From contig CAJOGN010000003.1 in the NCBI GenBank assembly GCA_905234245.1, positions 1-63,918 on the forward strand: DNA of 63,918 bases, read 5' to 3'. The notes below the pieces were generated by a model that did no database searches, had not been told where the DNA came from, and saw only the letters and a list, made by a program, of their open reading frames with translations. The translations under genes were made by a program, and so were the position numbers. This stretch comes from an uncultured Lachnospiraceae bacterium (lineage in GTDB: Bacteria; Bacillota; Clostridia; Lachnospirales; Lachnospiraceae). This document shows positions 24,091 through 34,505 of this stretch, one piece after another (the first letter of the stretch is position 1; each line of letters opens with the position of its first letter).

Positions 24091-26238
24091 TTATTTAATG
24101 GTAATATTTGCATTTAATTCTTTAGTAAATATAAAATCCATACCAGTTATTAATCCTTCTTTTGTGCCATCAAAATTACTGGTTATGGTAGCAAGTTCGC
24201 CAAGTTCCTGCTCTTTTATTCTTACTTTAGCAGATATAGTTTCGTTACTCCTGTAATAATCATATAACCTGTCAACAACCGATTGAACATTATTGGGACT
24301 AACCAGTGTAGCGTCTTGCACCTCCAGCACATTCTTAAATGCGGTTATATTCTGATCCTGCTTAGTAACCGTTATAATTTGATGGTTATATTTACGACCA
24401 GATAATACTATTTCTCTGGCAGCACCATTATTAGTTATAATTGCATAATTAGCATTTCCTGTAAACGTAACAGATGCTGAAGGAGAAACAGAAAGTGTAT
24501 GAGCAGGTTCACTGAATTCTACAGTTATGGATTCCCCTGCCGCCATTGTACCCTTAAATAATTCTACTGATTCTGTAGATTGTGTATACTGATGAGAATT
24601 AACGCTTACACCAGTAACGATATCTTCGCTGTCTACAGATAATCCCAAAAATGTTTCAGATAATGGAAAGTTTGCTGTAACAAGGGTGGGAACAGGATAA
24701 ATCTGAAGCGGTCTATCGTAGCTTGAATTAATTATAGCTCCAATCGCAAATGCAATTTGTTGCAACGCTTGTCTCTTTGTACCTATAGGTAAATAACCAG
24801 ATACACGAGTGCTAGAAAATGATTGATCTAGGAACCATTCCGTATCCTCATCTTGCAATATTTCTGAGATTAACTCGTTGACTGATTTATTGGTATAAAT
24901 ACCACCATAGAATTTATTTCCGTCTAATACGCCGATAATATCGTGAGACTCAATGTCGTAATCCCATATCGTTTTCTTGGATCCACTCTTGAGATAAAAT
25001 CTACCTAATAACTTTTCATCAAAGTAGATATAAATATGCTGCTTCTTTTGGAATATAAATCTATATGGAGATTCTGTTTTAACAGAGAAGTTCAATGTAT
25101 TGCTGCTTATACTTTCACTTATTTCGTTGACCTCCATATTACAGTCCACATTATATGCTTCGTCATCATTAAATATGCGGTACAATCCAAATAATACTTC
25201 AGTCAAGAATACAGGACGGTATGGTTTAGAGGTTTTCTTAAAAATAATCTTTATGTGGTTATAATATTCAACCGGAGCATACGCAAAAAAGTTAGAACTT
25301 GACGGATAAAAATCTTGTTCTAATAAAACTTCTGTCGTACCGCCTGTGGTTCTAGACCACTGTATAGTCATTTCTGTGACATAGTCTTCTGGAGAAGCAT
25401 CATTAAATGTGAAAGTCAAACCTACACTTGAATAGGTTCCCCCTGTCAAATCCATATCAATGGTAGGTCTATCGGAGACAGCAAACTCACCATTTTCGTC
25501 ACTCATTGTACTACCAATAAACGGTACAGCAGATAAATCTACTGGAACATTTACAAAATCAGAGTTCAATATCGCATAGCCATCATATGCCATTGCAAAA
25601 TTAGGAAATCCTTGATTATAATTCAATATATTTCGTATGTTAGCATCTGAACGCATATTGGTAGCTGTCAATACGATATTTTCCAAATCTACAAGAGCAA
25701 CATCTTCATATACTATTTTAAGCCCACCGGCATCTGTTAATCGTCTGTTTTCAATATAACCCACCCATATATATCTATTAGGTCTGGATGTTTTACTGAA
25801 AATGATATTAACTTCATTGAATACTGAAATTTTATGACTACATAAATAAGTAACGGCATCCGGATAAAATGTTTCTGTTGCCATTACATCTCCATCTTTT
25901 AACCATTCTATTGTTAATTCAGTACAATAATCACCGGATGCAGTATTAAATGTAAGAATAATACCGTCACTGGTTTTATCTCGGTCAAACTTTATATTTA
26001 ATACAGGTTGCTCATCTTGGGCAAAATAACCGTTGTCATCACTGACATATGTACTTATATAACCATTATTTTTTGTAGAAATAACATCCGGAACATTGAC
26101 AAAATTTCCGTCCAACCCAGCATACTCCGGGAGGCAATAAGCATAATTTGGTATGCTATTTGCCTCCACGAGTAATACTGAGGAATCGGAATAATACTGT
26201 TCTCCATTTGAAGTAACTTGATTATCCCACTGAGCCAT
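24091..26238 (-). CDS. tail hub / tail-associated baseplate protein (Tal-like)
   Basis: 715 aa. Two similar discoidin-like repeats of ~170 residues in the N-terminal half (GLDGNFVNVPDVISTKNNGY and ILNSDFVNVPVDLSAVPFIG). A gp27-like hub domain follows, with SVKTESPYRFIFQKKQHIYI and the RFYLKSGSKKTIWDYDIESH motif seen in Tal proteins. It would form the tip hub under the tape measure and hold the receptor-binding proteins. Confidence 0.82.
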   Translation of the reverse strand: MAQWDNQVTSNGEQYYSDSSVLLVEANSIPNYAYCLPEYAGLDGNFVNVPDVISTKNNGYISTYVSDDNGYFAQDEQPVLNIKFDRDKTSDGIILTFNTASGDYCTELTIEWLKDGDVMATETFYPDAVTYLCSHKISVFNEVNIIFSKTSRPNRYIWVGYIENRRLTDAGGLKIVYEDVALVDLENIVLTATNMRSDANIRNILNYNQGFPNFAMAYDGYAILNSDFVNVPVDLSAVPFIGSTMSDENGEFAVSDRPTIDMDLTGGTYSSVGLTFTFNDASPEDYVTEMTIQWSRTTGGTTEVLLEQDFYPSSSNFFAYAPVEYYNHIKIIFKKTSKPYRPVFLTEVLFGLYRIFNDDEAYNVDCNMEVNEISESISSNTLNFSVKTESPYRFIFQKKQHIYIYFDEKLLGRFYLKSGSKKTIWDYDIESHDIIGVLDGNKFYGGIYTNKSVNELISEILQDEDTEWFLDQSFSSTRVSGYLPIGTKRQALQQIAFAIGAIINSSYDRPLQIYPVPTLVTANFPLSETFLGLSVDSEDIVTGVSVNSHQYTQSTESVELFKGTMAAGESITVEFSEPAHTLSVSPSASVTFTGNANYAIITNNGAAREIVLSGRKYNHQIITVTKQDQNITAFKNVLEVQDATLVSPNNVQSVVDRLYDYYRSNETISAKVRIKEQELGELATITSNFDGTKEGLITGMDFIFTKELNANITIK

Positions 26239-26241
26239 AAA

Positions 26242-26655
26242 TTAAATCCTCCGTCTTTGAGGAGCCATTGCTATGAAACTAACTTGAACACCTTCATATC
26301 CCCATATGTTTTTATCGTCCATACGAATAAGAGTGTCCACAGCTTTAGTGACGTATGCTTTAAATTCCAAAGTCTCTTGACCATATGGGAAGGATACATC
26401 ATGACTTGGTACAGGTGCTGTTATCGTCTGGAAAAATTCGTCATAAGACTTCAACGCATCTTCACTATAATCCACCGTTCGACAAGTGACCTTATAATTA
26501 TAGAAAGTTCCTATAATATCTCTGTGCATAGTATAATCACCAGTTCTACCAGATGCTTCTGTATCTGTCACCTCACCGGTGCGTTCCAATTTCTCAACCA
26601 GTAGATTATACCCTTTGCCATCAATTGTGAATAAATCTGATGTAGATCTTATCAT
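26242..26655 (-). CDS. distal tail / tail-tip protein
   Basis: 137 aa. The length and position between tape measure and hub fit a distal-tail-like protein; beta-rich with GTFYNYKVTCRTVDYSEDAL. The gene overlaps the tape measure stop and is followed by the hub gene. Confidence 0.72.
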   Translation of the reverse strand: MIRSTSDLFTIDGKGYNLLVEKLERTGEVTDTEASGRTGDYTMHRDIIGTFYNYKVTCRTVDYSEDALKSYDEFFQTITAPVPSHDVSFPYGQETLEFKAYVTKAVDTLIRMDDKNIWGYEGVQVSFIAMAPQRRRI

Positions 26656-29600
26656 GCTGTTGCTCCATTCCTAACAACTAAACTAATGCCTCGTCTAGCA
26701 GATTCCTTATCAAGTTCAGGTTTCATAATTCTTGCTAATGCAGCTAAATTACCAGTAAAATTAAGCACTATCGGTTGGTTACTGTTATTACTTGTTTCAG
26801 ACATAGCTTCTACCAGCGCTTGCTTTATGGTATCCAACGGAGCTTCTATGTTAGTACCGCTTCTCTGATCACCCAACATAGCCATAAACGGCTCATTAGG
26901 AGGCAGTACAGCACCTTGTGCTAATCTGGGTATAGAAACATGACTAAGATTCGGTATATCTAATCCAATATGAAAATCACCGATTCCTGTAAGATCTTCA
27001 GCCCAATCCGGAACATCGATATCAACATCTACGAAGCTATTAAGAGCATCTATAACTTTGTTTACAGCATCCACAACACCATTAGCAAACTTTTCAACAC
27101 CACCTAATATATTATTGATAGCATCTTTAATGCCACCCCACATACCTTCCCAAGCAGTGGTTACCTTTTCTTTCATAGTGTCCCAAATCTTACCTACTGT
27201 ATCTCGAATAAGCTCAAATTTTTCAATTGCACCCTTCTTAATATCTTCCCAAAGCTGTAATACCCAACTCTTGATATTATTCCATGTATCCTCAACCTTT
27301 TGCTTAACATTGTCCCATACTTCTTTAAGTTTATCTCGTATAGATTCAAATGTTTCTCTAGCTTTTTCTTTTATGGAATTCCACTTTTCTTCTAACCAAG
27401 CTTTAAGATTATTCCATATTTCAACAGTTTTTGTTTTAATAAAATTCCATATTTCTGTTATTTTATCTCGCATCTTGGTAAAGAAATTAACAACATTTTC
27501 TTTAGTCTCCTTAACACGAGTCATTATATGTTCTTTTACGGCATCCCAAAGTTCTTGAGTATTTTGTTTAACTCGCTCCCAGTAATCTTTTATACTCTGC
27601 CATAACTCTTTAACTTGATCTTTAAGATCTTGCCAATGTCGAGCTAAGCCTATAACAAGTAATGCCACAAATGCAATTATACCTGCAACCACGATTGCAA
27701 CGGTAGCAGGAATACCTAATATCACCGCCCCTATCACAGCAATCGTTCCGCCAAGTATGAGAAGTATGGAATTAGCATCATTTAATCCGTTAACCCATAT
27801 ATCAACAAATGCGGCTACCGCAAGAGCAAGTCCTGCAAACAATATACCCCAACCACCGAGAGTCTTACCTAATGTATAAATAACGGTGAGCCCTTCAAAT
27901 AATTTAAAAGCACCATATAATAATAAGAACGACTCTGCTATAGATTTAACTTGTTCTGGACTTATATTTGCCAATGCCTGCGATACATTTTTAAGGAAAT
28001 CTTGAAACCATTGAGAATTAGCTAAATCTGTGATTCCAGTTACCATATCGTCAATGAAATCTATAAGACCCTGACCAACATTTTCTGTAAATTTAGACAA
28101 ATTATCCCAAACTTCAGACAGTGTAGATCTTAACGTCTCCCAATCGATTTCTGTACCTAATCTACCGAAAGAATCCAGTAACTGAGGTATTCCTTCTTCT
28201 GTGACCCACCTAACAATCTCCAACAGATACTGAGTATAAAAGTCTTGAATTATACCAGCTATGCCGTCAATCAGAGGCTGTATATTTTTAGTGAAATTCT
28301 CTATAGACGTAAGTAGCGGCCCAAAATCCAAATTTGCCGCCCATATAACGGTATAATCTGCAGCATCTTTGATATGCTGAACTATTATACCAATTATGTC
28401 TCTTATGTTTTCCAGTATATGAAGTCCGGTCTCATTTTCCTGCCAAGCTTCCCGGAAATTACGAGCAAGATGACCTACAATCAACCCGATATCTGTCAAT
28501 ATCCATAATAGATTCTCGAATATTCTAACGGTAGCATCCTGTTGCCACATCGTTAAGAAATCTTGCCCAATAGCAATAGCCAATGCCTTAATTTCATTAA
28601 GGGCAAATTTCCATGCTATCATTACGGACTCGCCAACCGTATCCCATGCTTGCTTAAGCGGATTAAACAGCTGAGACATTATGTCTTTCACCTTTTCTGC
28701 AAAGGCACTTGCGGCAACCTCTGTTTCTTCAAACTGAGCTTCACCACCACCTCCACCAGAATCATTCTGTTTAAGGTCAATGACATGAATCTCATCAAAA
28801 TCTGCAAATGCTTTCTTAGCTTTTTTTGCAGCGCCACCAGCAGCACCACCTGCCTTTTTGAGCGATTTTGCAAAATCATTCGTGACCTTGGTAGCTTTAT
28901 ATATAACAGACTGACCAGTTAATACAGCTATGAAGTTTGCTATAGCAGCGGCTGCAGAATTTAACCACGATATCAAGGTGCTTAAAATTGGAACTATGGC
29001 AGCAAGGATAGGTTGAAATGCCGTAGCAAGAGAATTTCTAAGTTGAGTTAATCCAGAAGACAATGCAGATATCTGGGAATTGACTGCAGGACTTTCTTTT
29101 GCTAACTGTTTAAATGCATCTACAGTTGCACTTCGTAATTTACGAAACAGAAAGTATAAAGACCTAACACCAAGTCCGTATTTCAAAAGAACACCAAATA
29201 ACTTTTTAGCACTTATACCCGCATTTTGAGAACTACTAGAAAACTCTTTATGAGCAACAGTGGCTTGCTTGATTTTACCTATAATACTTTCAAACCAACT
29301 GGTATACTTTCTACCAAAATCTGCTAATGATGCACCTAATCGTTTAAATGTTGCACCAAAATTTGTAAGTTGACCGGCAGCTGCCGCGTTCAGAGAAACT
29401 AACTTACCTTGAACATCATCTATTTGAGAACCAAGAAAAGTGAACTCAGGAGTGTCAGCACCCGTTGTAAAATCCTGTTCGAGTAACTTTAAATCGGCTC
29501 TGGTTTCTTCAATTTTATCTTGAACCATCTCTAGTTGCTGCATCATAGTACCATATTGCTTATACTCAGCAGCAAGCTTATAACTAGATTTACCTTGGTC

Positions 29601-29918
29601 TGCTTCACCCAGATTAGCCTTAAATATCTGCATTCGTTCTAGAAGTCTATCTTCCTGCTTATTAAGGCTCGCTAAGGTACGCTCTGCTTCCTTATAACCT
29701 TCCGGTGCTATAGATGTATTTGCAAGTTTATCTTGTTTTCTCTGCAATGTCTCAAGCTTAGATATTAACCTGGATGCTTGTGTATCATAGGATCTTAAGA
29801 ATTTAGAATCCTTACCACTATCCAAAGCCTTATGGACCTGGGCCTGCATATTTTTTGTTTCTTTGAGCACCTCAGAGCTATCTAGACCAACCTTGAGGGT
29901 AACATCAGTTTCCGCCAT
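26652..29918 (-). CDS. tape measure protein
   Basis: 1088 aa; the longest gene in the genome. N-terminal coiled coil (about 1-180), a hydrophobic middle (ILAAIVPILSTLISWLNSAA near 305-340; two more segments near 680-780), and a long run of 11-residue amphipathic repeats (about 800-950, WDNVKQKVEDTWNNIKSWVL). It sets tail length and forms the DNA-ejection path. The length implies a tail about 150-165 nm long (assuming 0.15 nm per residue), which is inference. Confidence 0.93.
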   Translation of the reverse strand: MAETDVTLKVGLDSSEVLKETKNMQAQVHKALDSGKDSKFLRSYDTQASRLISKLETLQRKQDKLANTSIAPEGYKEAERTLASLNKQEDRLLERMQIFKANLGEADQGKSSYKLAAEYKQYGTMMQQLEMVQDKIEETRADLKLLEQDFTTGADTPEFTFLGSQIDDVQGKLVSLNAAAAGQLTNFGATFKRLGASLADFGRKYTSWFESIIGKIKQATVAHKEFSSSSQNAGISAKKLFGVLLKYGLGVRSLYFLFRKLRSATVDAFKQLAKESPAVNSQISALSSGLTQLRNSLATAFQPILAAIVPILSTLISWLNSAAAAIANFIAVLTGQSVIYKATKVTNDFAKSLKKAGGAAGGAAKKAKKAFADFDEIHVIDLKQNDSGGGGGEAQFEETEVAASAFAEKVKDIMSQLFNPLKQAWDTVGESVMIAWKFALNEIKALAIAIGQDFLTMWQQDATVRIFENLLWILTDIGLIVGHLARNFREAWQENETGLHILENIRDIIGIIVQHIKDAADYTVIWAANLDFGPLLTSIENFTKNIQPLIDGIAGIIQDFYTQYLLEIVRWVTEEGIPQLLDSFGRLGTEIDWETLRSTLSEVWDNLSKFTENVGQGLIDFIDDMVTGITDLANSQWFQDFLKNVSQALANISPEQVKSIAESFLLLYGAFKLFEGLTVIYTLGKTLGGWGILFAGLALAVAAFVDIWVNGLNDANSILLILGGTIAVIGAVILGIPATVAIVVAGIIAFVALLVIGLARHWQDLKDQVKELWQSIKDYWERVKQNTQELWDAVKEHIMTRVKETKENVVNFFTKMRDKITEIWNFIKTKTVEIWNNLKAWLEEKWNSIKEKARETFESIRDKLKEVWDNVKQKVEDTWNNIKSWVLQLWEDIKKGAIEKFELIRDTVGKIWDTMKEKVTTAWEGMWGGIKDAINNILGGVEKFANGVVDAVNKVIDALNSFVDVDIDVPDWAEDLTGIGDFHIGLDIPNLSHVSIPRLAQGAVLPPNEPFMAMLGDQRSGTNIEAPLDTIKQALVEAMSETSNNSNQPIVLNFTGNLAALARIMKPELDKESARRGISLVVRNGATA

Positions 29919-30513
29919 TTATAGTTTCACCTCCGTTCCATAAGGATTTAGCCAGATCATCAGCTTCTTTTTGCTGAATCGTTCTTGCATCCCAAGCGAA
30001 ATATTGAGGATTATCTTGTTTAAACTGTCGTTCATGTTTTTCAAGTTTCTTACCGGAAGCCATCTTATATCTTATATGCACTATAGTAGATAAAGCGCAT
30101 TCTCCAATGGCTGTATAATATCCTATAAACGTCCACCAATGTAAAAAGGATTCAGCTCGTATCTCTCTACCGGCTACCTTATTAATAGCGGAAGATACTA
30201 ATGCTGAATCCTTGTTCCAATCTATCAATTTATAATTTGTCTGTGCCCCTGGAGATTCATCCTGTCCGCAATTAAAGAATTTATACATCTGCCGAACGGC
30301 TTCAGACAAATCGGAAAATTTCTGGAAATCACTTATGGAATTAATATCTTCATAGAATATTATAAGAGCACACGCTACTCTCTCATTCGGTTCTAATTCC
30401 GTATCATTGAGAGCATCGAAGCAGTCTAATACCATTCGATAATCACCACGATTTCTAATTGTAAAAGACTGCTCCCCTATGTCTACTTTATATGGCAGTT
30501 CATAATTTATCAT
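29905..30513 (-). CDS. tail assembly chaperone, Gp15 family
   Basis: 202 aa. It matches the Gp15 family found before tape measures: IFYEDINSISDFQKFSDLSE, then the C-terminal helical segment with FLHWWTFIGYYTAIGECALS. It overlaps both the upstream chaperone gene and the tape measure. It helps fold the tape measure before tube polymerisation. Confidence 0.82.
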   Translation of the reverse strand: MINYELPYKVDIGEQSFTIRNRGDYRMVLDCFDALNDTELEPNERVACALIIFYEDINSISDFQKFSDLSEAVRQMYKFFNCGQDESPGAQTNYKLIDWNKDSALVSSAINKVAGREIRAESFLHWWTFIGYYTAIGECALSTIVHIRYKMASGKKLEKHERQFKQDNPQYFAWDARTIQQKEADDLAKSLWNGGETINGGN

Positions 30514-31001
30514 TTATGAGTATATTTAGACGTATGTTTCTTCATACGAGCCTGAACCTTCTTGATCTCGGAGTTGATATTAGTCTCATAGAGTCCGGCA
30601 AGAACCTCTATAATATGCTCATATCTTAACTTACCATCAATAGGATCATACATAGACCCGTTTCCAGCACAGATTTCACTCACAGGATAGTCAAACAGAT
30701 AATCTACATACTCTCGCATCTTATTATCTATTGCTTTAACCTTATCTGATAATTGAGTGAACCCTTCTTCATTATCTGCGTCGATATTAATATTCTCTAA
30801 TTCCTTGAAATCTGTTTCAAGTCCTTTGAGTTTACCATACACTTCGCTGAGACGAGTTATGATATTCATATCGGACGGGTTGAGCTCAATAATTTTAGTA
30901 TTATCGCCATTGATTCTATATTGTTTCTTTTCAATAGATGATAAATCAATGTCAATAATATTTGGATTATTCTGAATATCTGCCTCTTTCTTGATTGCCA
31001 T
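30510..31001 (-). CDS. tail assembly chaperone
   Basis: 163 aa, helical, with a central VYGKLKGLETDFKELENINI heptad stretch and a basic tail (KKHTSKYTHK). Position, size and overlap with Gp15 fit the first of the two chaperones. I do not see a slippery site that would fuse the two. Confidence 0.78.
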   Translation of the reverse strand: MAIKKEADIQNNPNIIDIDLSSIEKKQYRINGDNTKIIELNPSDMNIITRLSEVYGKLKGLETDFKELENINIDADNEEGFTQLSDKVKAIDNKMREYVDYLFDYPVSEICAGNGSMYDPIDGKLRYEHIIEVLAGLYETNINSEIKKVQARMKKHTSKYTHK

Positions 31002-31016
31002 ATAAATCACCCTTTA

Positions 31017-31553
31017 TTAAACAGTTACATCCGGAGTGAATACGAAATCATCACTCAGCTTATCAACCTTACCAGTTACCGAATCGTTACTGAAGTAAAC
31101 GGAGATCGGGAAGTTAACATTAGCATCACCACCCATACTATTATAAGCAATGGTGCAGTTTACATGCTTTTCTGCATCATAACCATTTGTTGCGTCTCCG
31201 ACGAATGCCGTAATAACATAAACAGTAAACTGATTAAGCTCACTAAGAGCATTTCTACGTCTTATATCATTCAGCTTAGCACCAAGCTTAGATCCACCAA
31301 GAATAAGGTACGGATCAAAATCTTGCTGCGGCTGAGTTCTGTTGATATCAGTATAGTTAAATCCTCTGATATCAGTAGAGGTTGCAATATCTGCATTATA
31401 TTCGATGCTGGAATCTTCCGTTCTAGTACCTAATATTTCTCTTACCTGGGTAAGCTCATTATTGGTACCTTGCTCAGACCATTCCGCTACGGTGATAAGC
31501 AGTTTTCTTTCAGCTCTCTGACCTGCACTAAGATTGAACTGATTAATAGCCAT
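31017..31553 (-). CDS. major tail tube protein
   Basis: 178 aa, beta-rich. Position directly before the chaperones and the size match tail tube subunits of siphoviruses. Strands such as NQFTVYVITAFVGDATNGYD and VNFPISVYFSNDSV. It stacks in hexameric rings around the tape measure. Confidence 0.82.
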   Translation of the reverse strand: MAINQFNLSAGQRAERKLLITVAEWSEQGTNNELTQVREILGTRTEDSSIEYNADIATSTDIRGFNYTDINRTQPQQDFDPYLILGGSKLGAKLNDIRRRNALSELNQFTVYVITAFVGDATNGYDAEKHVNCTIAYNSMGGDANVNFPISVYFSNDSVTGKVDKLSDDFVFTPDVTV

Positions 31554-31566
31554 GTATCAATTCCTC

Positions 31567-32046
31567 CTATTTCCAAATTTTCCTACTTGTATCAATATAT
31601 AAAATTACAATGGTAACACCGTATTTAGCAAGGGGTGGACTTATAGTATTATCAATACCATTCAATGCCGGAGTGTTGGTGGTAGCACGGATCTCGTCTA
31701 TGATACAGTTTTCTCCAAAATTCGGATAATTTTTTGCATCGTTTTGATCTGATATCCAATCCACAATACCTTGAATATCTAATAAGTCCTCCACATTTTC
31801 ATTATCATATCCTGCAATTTTGACCAACGCTTGCGAAGATATGCTTCTAAAATCAATGATGGTAAATGTAAAACGCTTAGCAACGGACCCGTCGACATAG
31901 ACTCGATTAAGTGTGACATCATCTGCTTGAGTTATTATTTGCTTTGTAGAATCCTTCGCATTGATAAAATTGAAGTATAATGGACTTTCTTGAATCTGCG
32001 GACACTGTAATAGATATTCTATTATTGCCTTATTCTTATCCGTCAT
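31567..32046 (-). CDS. head-tail joining / tail completion protein
   Basis: 159 aa, alpha/beta. It sits between the minor capsid protein and tail tube, the usual place of the tail terminator. YRVYVDGSVAKRFTFTIIDF-like strands and NTISPPLAKYGVTIVILYID. It probably caps the tube at the head. Confidence 0.72.
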   Translation of the reverse strand: MTDKNKAIIEYLLQCPQIQESPLYFNFINAKDSTKQIITQADDVTLNRVYVDGSVAKRFTFTIIDFRSISSQALVKIAGYDNENVEDLLDIQGIVDWISDQNDAKNYPNFGENCIIDEIRATTNTPALNGIDNTISPPLAKYGVTIVILYIDTSRKIWK

Positions 32047-32047
32047 A

Positions 32048-32404
32048 TCAATTAATCCTTCTTCTAAGAATTTCCTTTATCTGAGCAACGAATTCGTCTC
32101 GATGGTCTCTAAGCATAGCCTGATCCCACATAGCAGAAGCTAATGGGTGAAAATCTAATGTATGATTGAAACCAGTTCCATAATATTGGTACCTGGCATA
32201 TGGTGTATTATACGTCACACCATCTGGAGTAACATTAGCCATACCGGATTGGGATAACGGTCCATGTAAAAATGGGACATAAGGATCACACATTTTAGCA
32301 AGTAGGTTGTGACACTCTAATGCCGTTTCCGGAGTCCACAGCTCTTCTAACTTTCGTTCAATAGCTACGTTATCAATTTGTACATTGATGTTAATTGTTG
32401 CCAT
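32048..32404 (-). CDS. minor capsid / head-tail connector protein
   Basis: 118 aa. CDPYVPFLHGPLSQSGMANV, then ARYQYYGTGFNH and DEFVAQIKEILRR: this is the minor capsid 2 (HK97 gp10-like) pattern common in A118-like phages. Adjacent genes are its usual partners. Confidence 0.82.
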   Translation of the reverse strand: MATININVQIDNVAIERKLEELWTPETALECHNLLAKMCDPYVPFLHGPLSQSGMANVTPDGVTYNTPYARYQYYGTGFNHTLDFHPLASAMWDQAMLRDHRDEFVAQIKEILRRRIN

Positions 32405-32856
32405 TATACACCAGATACATAATAATGCTCATTACACCTACCAATTCCTGTATTATTACCAACCTGTTCAATTAATATGCAACCTTGTAAAGATTTATAT
32501 TTACTTAGCAGGTCAGTAGAACGCTTACCGGATTGATATTCATTGATCTCGTCTGTCACTTCACCTTTAACTATTATATCATTTTGCCCTAAGGTAAAAT
32601 ATTTAGACATCATATCATTAGGTAAAGATACCCATTCATATTTATCTTTATATCTACTATCTTTAGGGATACGACATATGGTATTGTTGGTTTCTAATGT
32701 TGTGTCGCCTACAGTTACTTTATTACCTACGTACTTCCAAAAACAGTTTTTAACCACGGTTCTGTGCCAATGAATAACCTGTGTCTGTGGGTCCTCATAT
32801 CTGTTATATATTGTTAATGTCGTATCCCACCAGACAGGATAATTATTCATCCCCAT
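32404..32856 (-). CDS. head-tail connector protein
   Basis: 150 aa, beta-rich. Order and motif (TVVKNCFWKYVGNKVTVGDT) match the small connector encoded before minor capsid 2 in A118-like modules (DUF6751-like). Start at 32856 (AGAGGT upstream). Confidence 0.72.
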   Translation of the reverse strand: MGMNNYPVWWDTTLTIYNRYEDPQTQVIHWHRTVVKNCFWKYVGNKVTVGDTTLETNNTICRIPKDSRYKDKYEWVSLPNDMMSKYFTLGQNDIIVKGEVTDEINEYQSGKRSTDLLSKYKSLQGCILIEQVGNNTGIGRCNEHYYVSGV

Positions 32857-33265
32857 ATAAACCTCTATACAGAACTCGTCTGCCTAAACTATCTCGAACG
32901 GTATTAAGGTACTTTTGAATAATAGCTTCCATTTCAGATTTAGATGATGCTACTATTTCACTTGCAGACAACGTATTATAACTAACAGATACACCATCAT
33001 TAGATTGACTTGCAACAGAAGCAGGTAAAGAAGCATTAGTGTATTCAGTTCCACCAGAAGCTGCGGATTGTTTACTTGCTAATAGTTGAACCAACTTAAA
33101 TACACACCATTCTACTTCGTCAGGTATAGTTTCAAACTTTTTGATACGTCCGAATGTATACCAATCAATTTCCATCTGGGCTTGAATTGCTAAATCGGTG
33201 TAGGCATCAAGAGATAATCTACCACCCATATCTTGATATTTAGGATAGTTTAAATATAAGTCCAT
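32843..33265 (-). CDS. head-tail connector (gp6-like)
   Basis: 140 aa, mostly helical with ALA-rich connector-type helices (DAYTDLAIQAQMEIDWYTFG, DEVEWCVFKLVQLLASKQSA). It lies directly after the capsid genes, as in A118 and SPP1. It would attach to the portal ring. Confidence 0.75.
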   Translation of the reverse strand: MDLYLNYPKYQDMGGRLSLDAYTDLAIQAQMEIDWYTFGRIKKFETIPDEVEWCVFKLVQLLASKQSAASGGTEYTNASLPASVASQSNDGVSVSYNTLSASEIVASSKSEMEAIIQKYLNTVRDSLGRRVLYRGLYGDE

Positions 33266-33282
33266 AGATTATCTCCTTATCT

Positions 33283-33552
33283 TCATTTCTTAGACTTCTT
33301 TTCCGTTTCCGGTTTGGAAAATTCTTTAAGCTGCGCCTTAAGCTTAGCATTTTCTGCTTCAACCTTAGCAAGCGCTTTTTGAAGATCTGCATAAGCAGTC
33401 TGCCACCCTAAGATGTCTTGGGGAACGCTTTTGACTATTACGTTCCCCTTATCGTCAATAACATCATAGCCCATATCGACATACCTTTGCTTCTGCTCTT
33501 CCTTAATATCCAGAATTACATTAGCTCTTTGTACATGAACGATATTAGACAT
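33283..33552 (-). CDS. small head protein with coiled coil
   Basis: 89 aa. Beta start (HVQRANVILDIKEEQKQRYV) and a heptad C-terminus (KVEAENAKLKAQLKEFSKPE) ending in lysines. Placed between major capsid and connectors; possible capsid-associated or head fibre anchor. Not named. Confidence 0.72.
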   Translation of the reverse strand: MSNIVHVQRANVILDIKEEQKQRYVDMGYDVIDDKGNVIVKSVPQDILGWQTAYADLQKALAKVEAENAKLKAQLKEFSKPETEKKSKK

Positions 33553-33563
33553 ATTACTCTCCT

Positions 33564-34505
33564 TTATGTAGTAGCTTCTATATTGAACTGGATTGCGCCG
33601 GACTTCTTATTAAGGATAAATACATCCTCGAAAGACTCTTCGTAATAAATGTACTTACCTTCAGAACCTGCACTCGGTTCATCCAGTCTGGAGAAGGTAT
33701 AGGATACCGGCGTAATAACTGCCGCAGGATGTACCAGGAACATGTTGATCTGCTTTGCACCAGTACCAACTGCCCAACCGGAGGTGAAGTTGTAAACGGT
33801 CTTCATCAGCGTTGCCGGAACACCAATTACCTGAACTTCATCCAGTCTGCTTACACGTCTGTCAATAGCATTCGGTCCAGAAGTTACATCAATGCTTCTG
33901 CCGAGAGTGTTATTAGCATCAATCTGAGCATTCTTAAGCATGGACTTAACTTCGTGGGTAACATACAGAATTCTGCCGTTAGCAGGAACTCTCTCGTTAT
34001 CCATCTTAAGCATCAACGCATCGAAGACAGCCAGTACATTGGTCTTACTCAGGGTGGTAGTATCTGCAGCTCTCTTAGTGCCAGGCGTGGGCGAAGTGGG
34101 ATCATCAATCGCAGTCCACAGACTAAAAAGTCTAGAAATGGTATATGCATCCATCTCCGGGAACTTTTGCTCCTCATTGAACACTTGGGTGATATTGGCA
34201 ATGGTGGCTACCATATTAGTTTGGTCGATGTCCATCGGATGAACCAGAGTAGACCACTTTCTCTCATGAGTAAGGGTCTTGGTCTCCCAAGCATTGTCAT
34301 AATTTCTCTGCGCAGTAGCAATAGAATCTCTGTCTGCATTAACACGACCTGTGGTGCTGATAGACGGAATCTCAATCGTCTTAGCGTTTACCCAACGATA
34401 TCTATTGTTATTGGGGGTGCTATAAAGTGCGCCGAAGTTAAGAACATACGGCCACATCTGAGACAGTGCTCTGCTATACTCTGTTGCGTAATTCAGTGCT
34501 GCCAT
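33564..34505 (-). CDS. major capsid protein
   Basis: 313 aa. N-arm (ALNYATEYSRALSQMWPYVL), then typical HK97-fold features: a long spine helix near 100-150 and a P-domain segment with MFLVHPAAVITPVSY. The order scaffold, capsid, connector is the standard one. Its start overlaps the scaffold stop (TAATG). Confidence 0.88.
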   Translation of the reverse strand: MAALNYATEYSRALSQMWPYVLNFGALYSTPNNNRYRWVNAKTIEIPSISTTGRVNADRDSIATAQRNYDNAWETKTLTHERKWSTLVHPMDIDQTNMVATIANITQVFNEEQKFPEMDAYTISRLFSLWTAIDDPTSPTPGTKRAADTTTLSKTNVLAVFDALMLKMDNERVPANGRILYVTHEVKSMLKNAQIDANNTLGRSIDVTSGPNAIDRRVSRLDEVQVIGVPATLMKTVYNFTSGWAVGTGAKQINMFLVHPAAVITPVSYTFSRLDEPSAGSEGKYIYYEESFEDVFILNKKSGAIQFNIEATT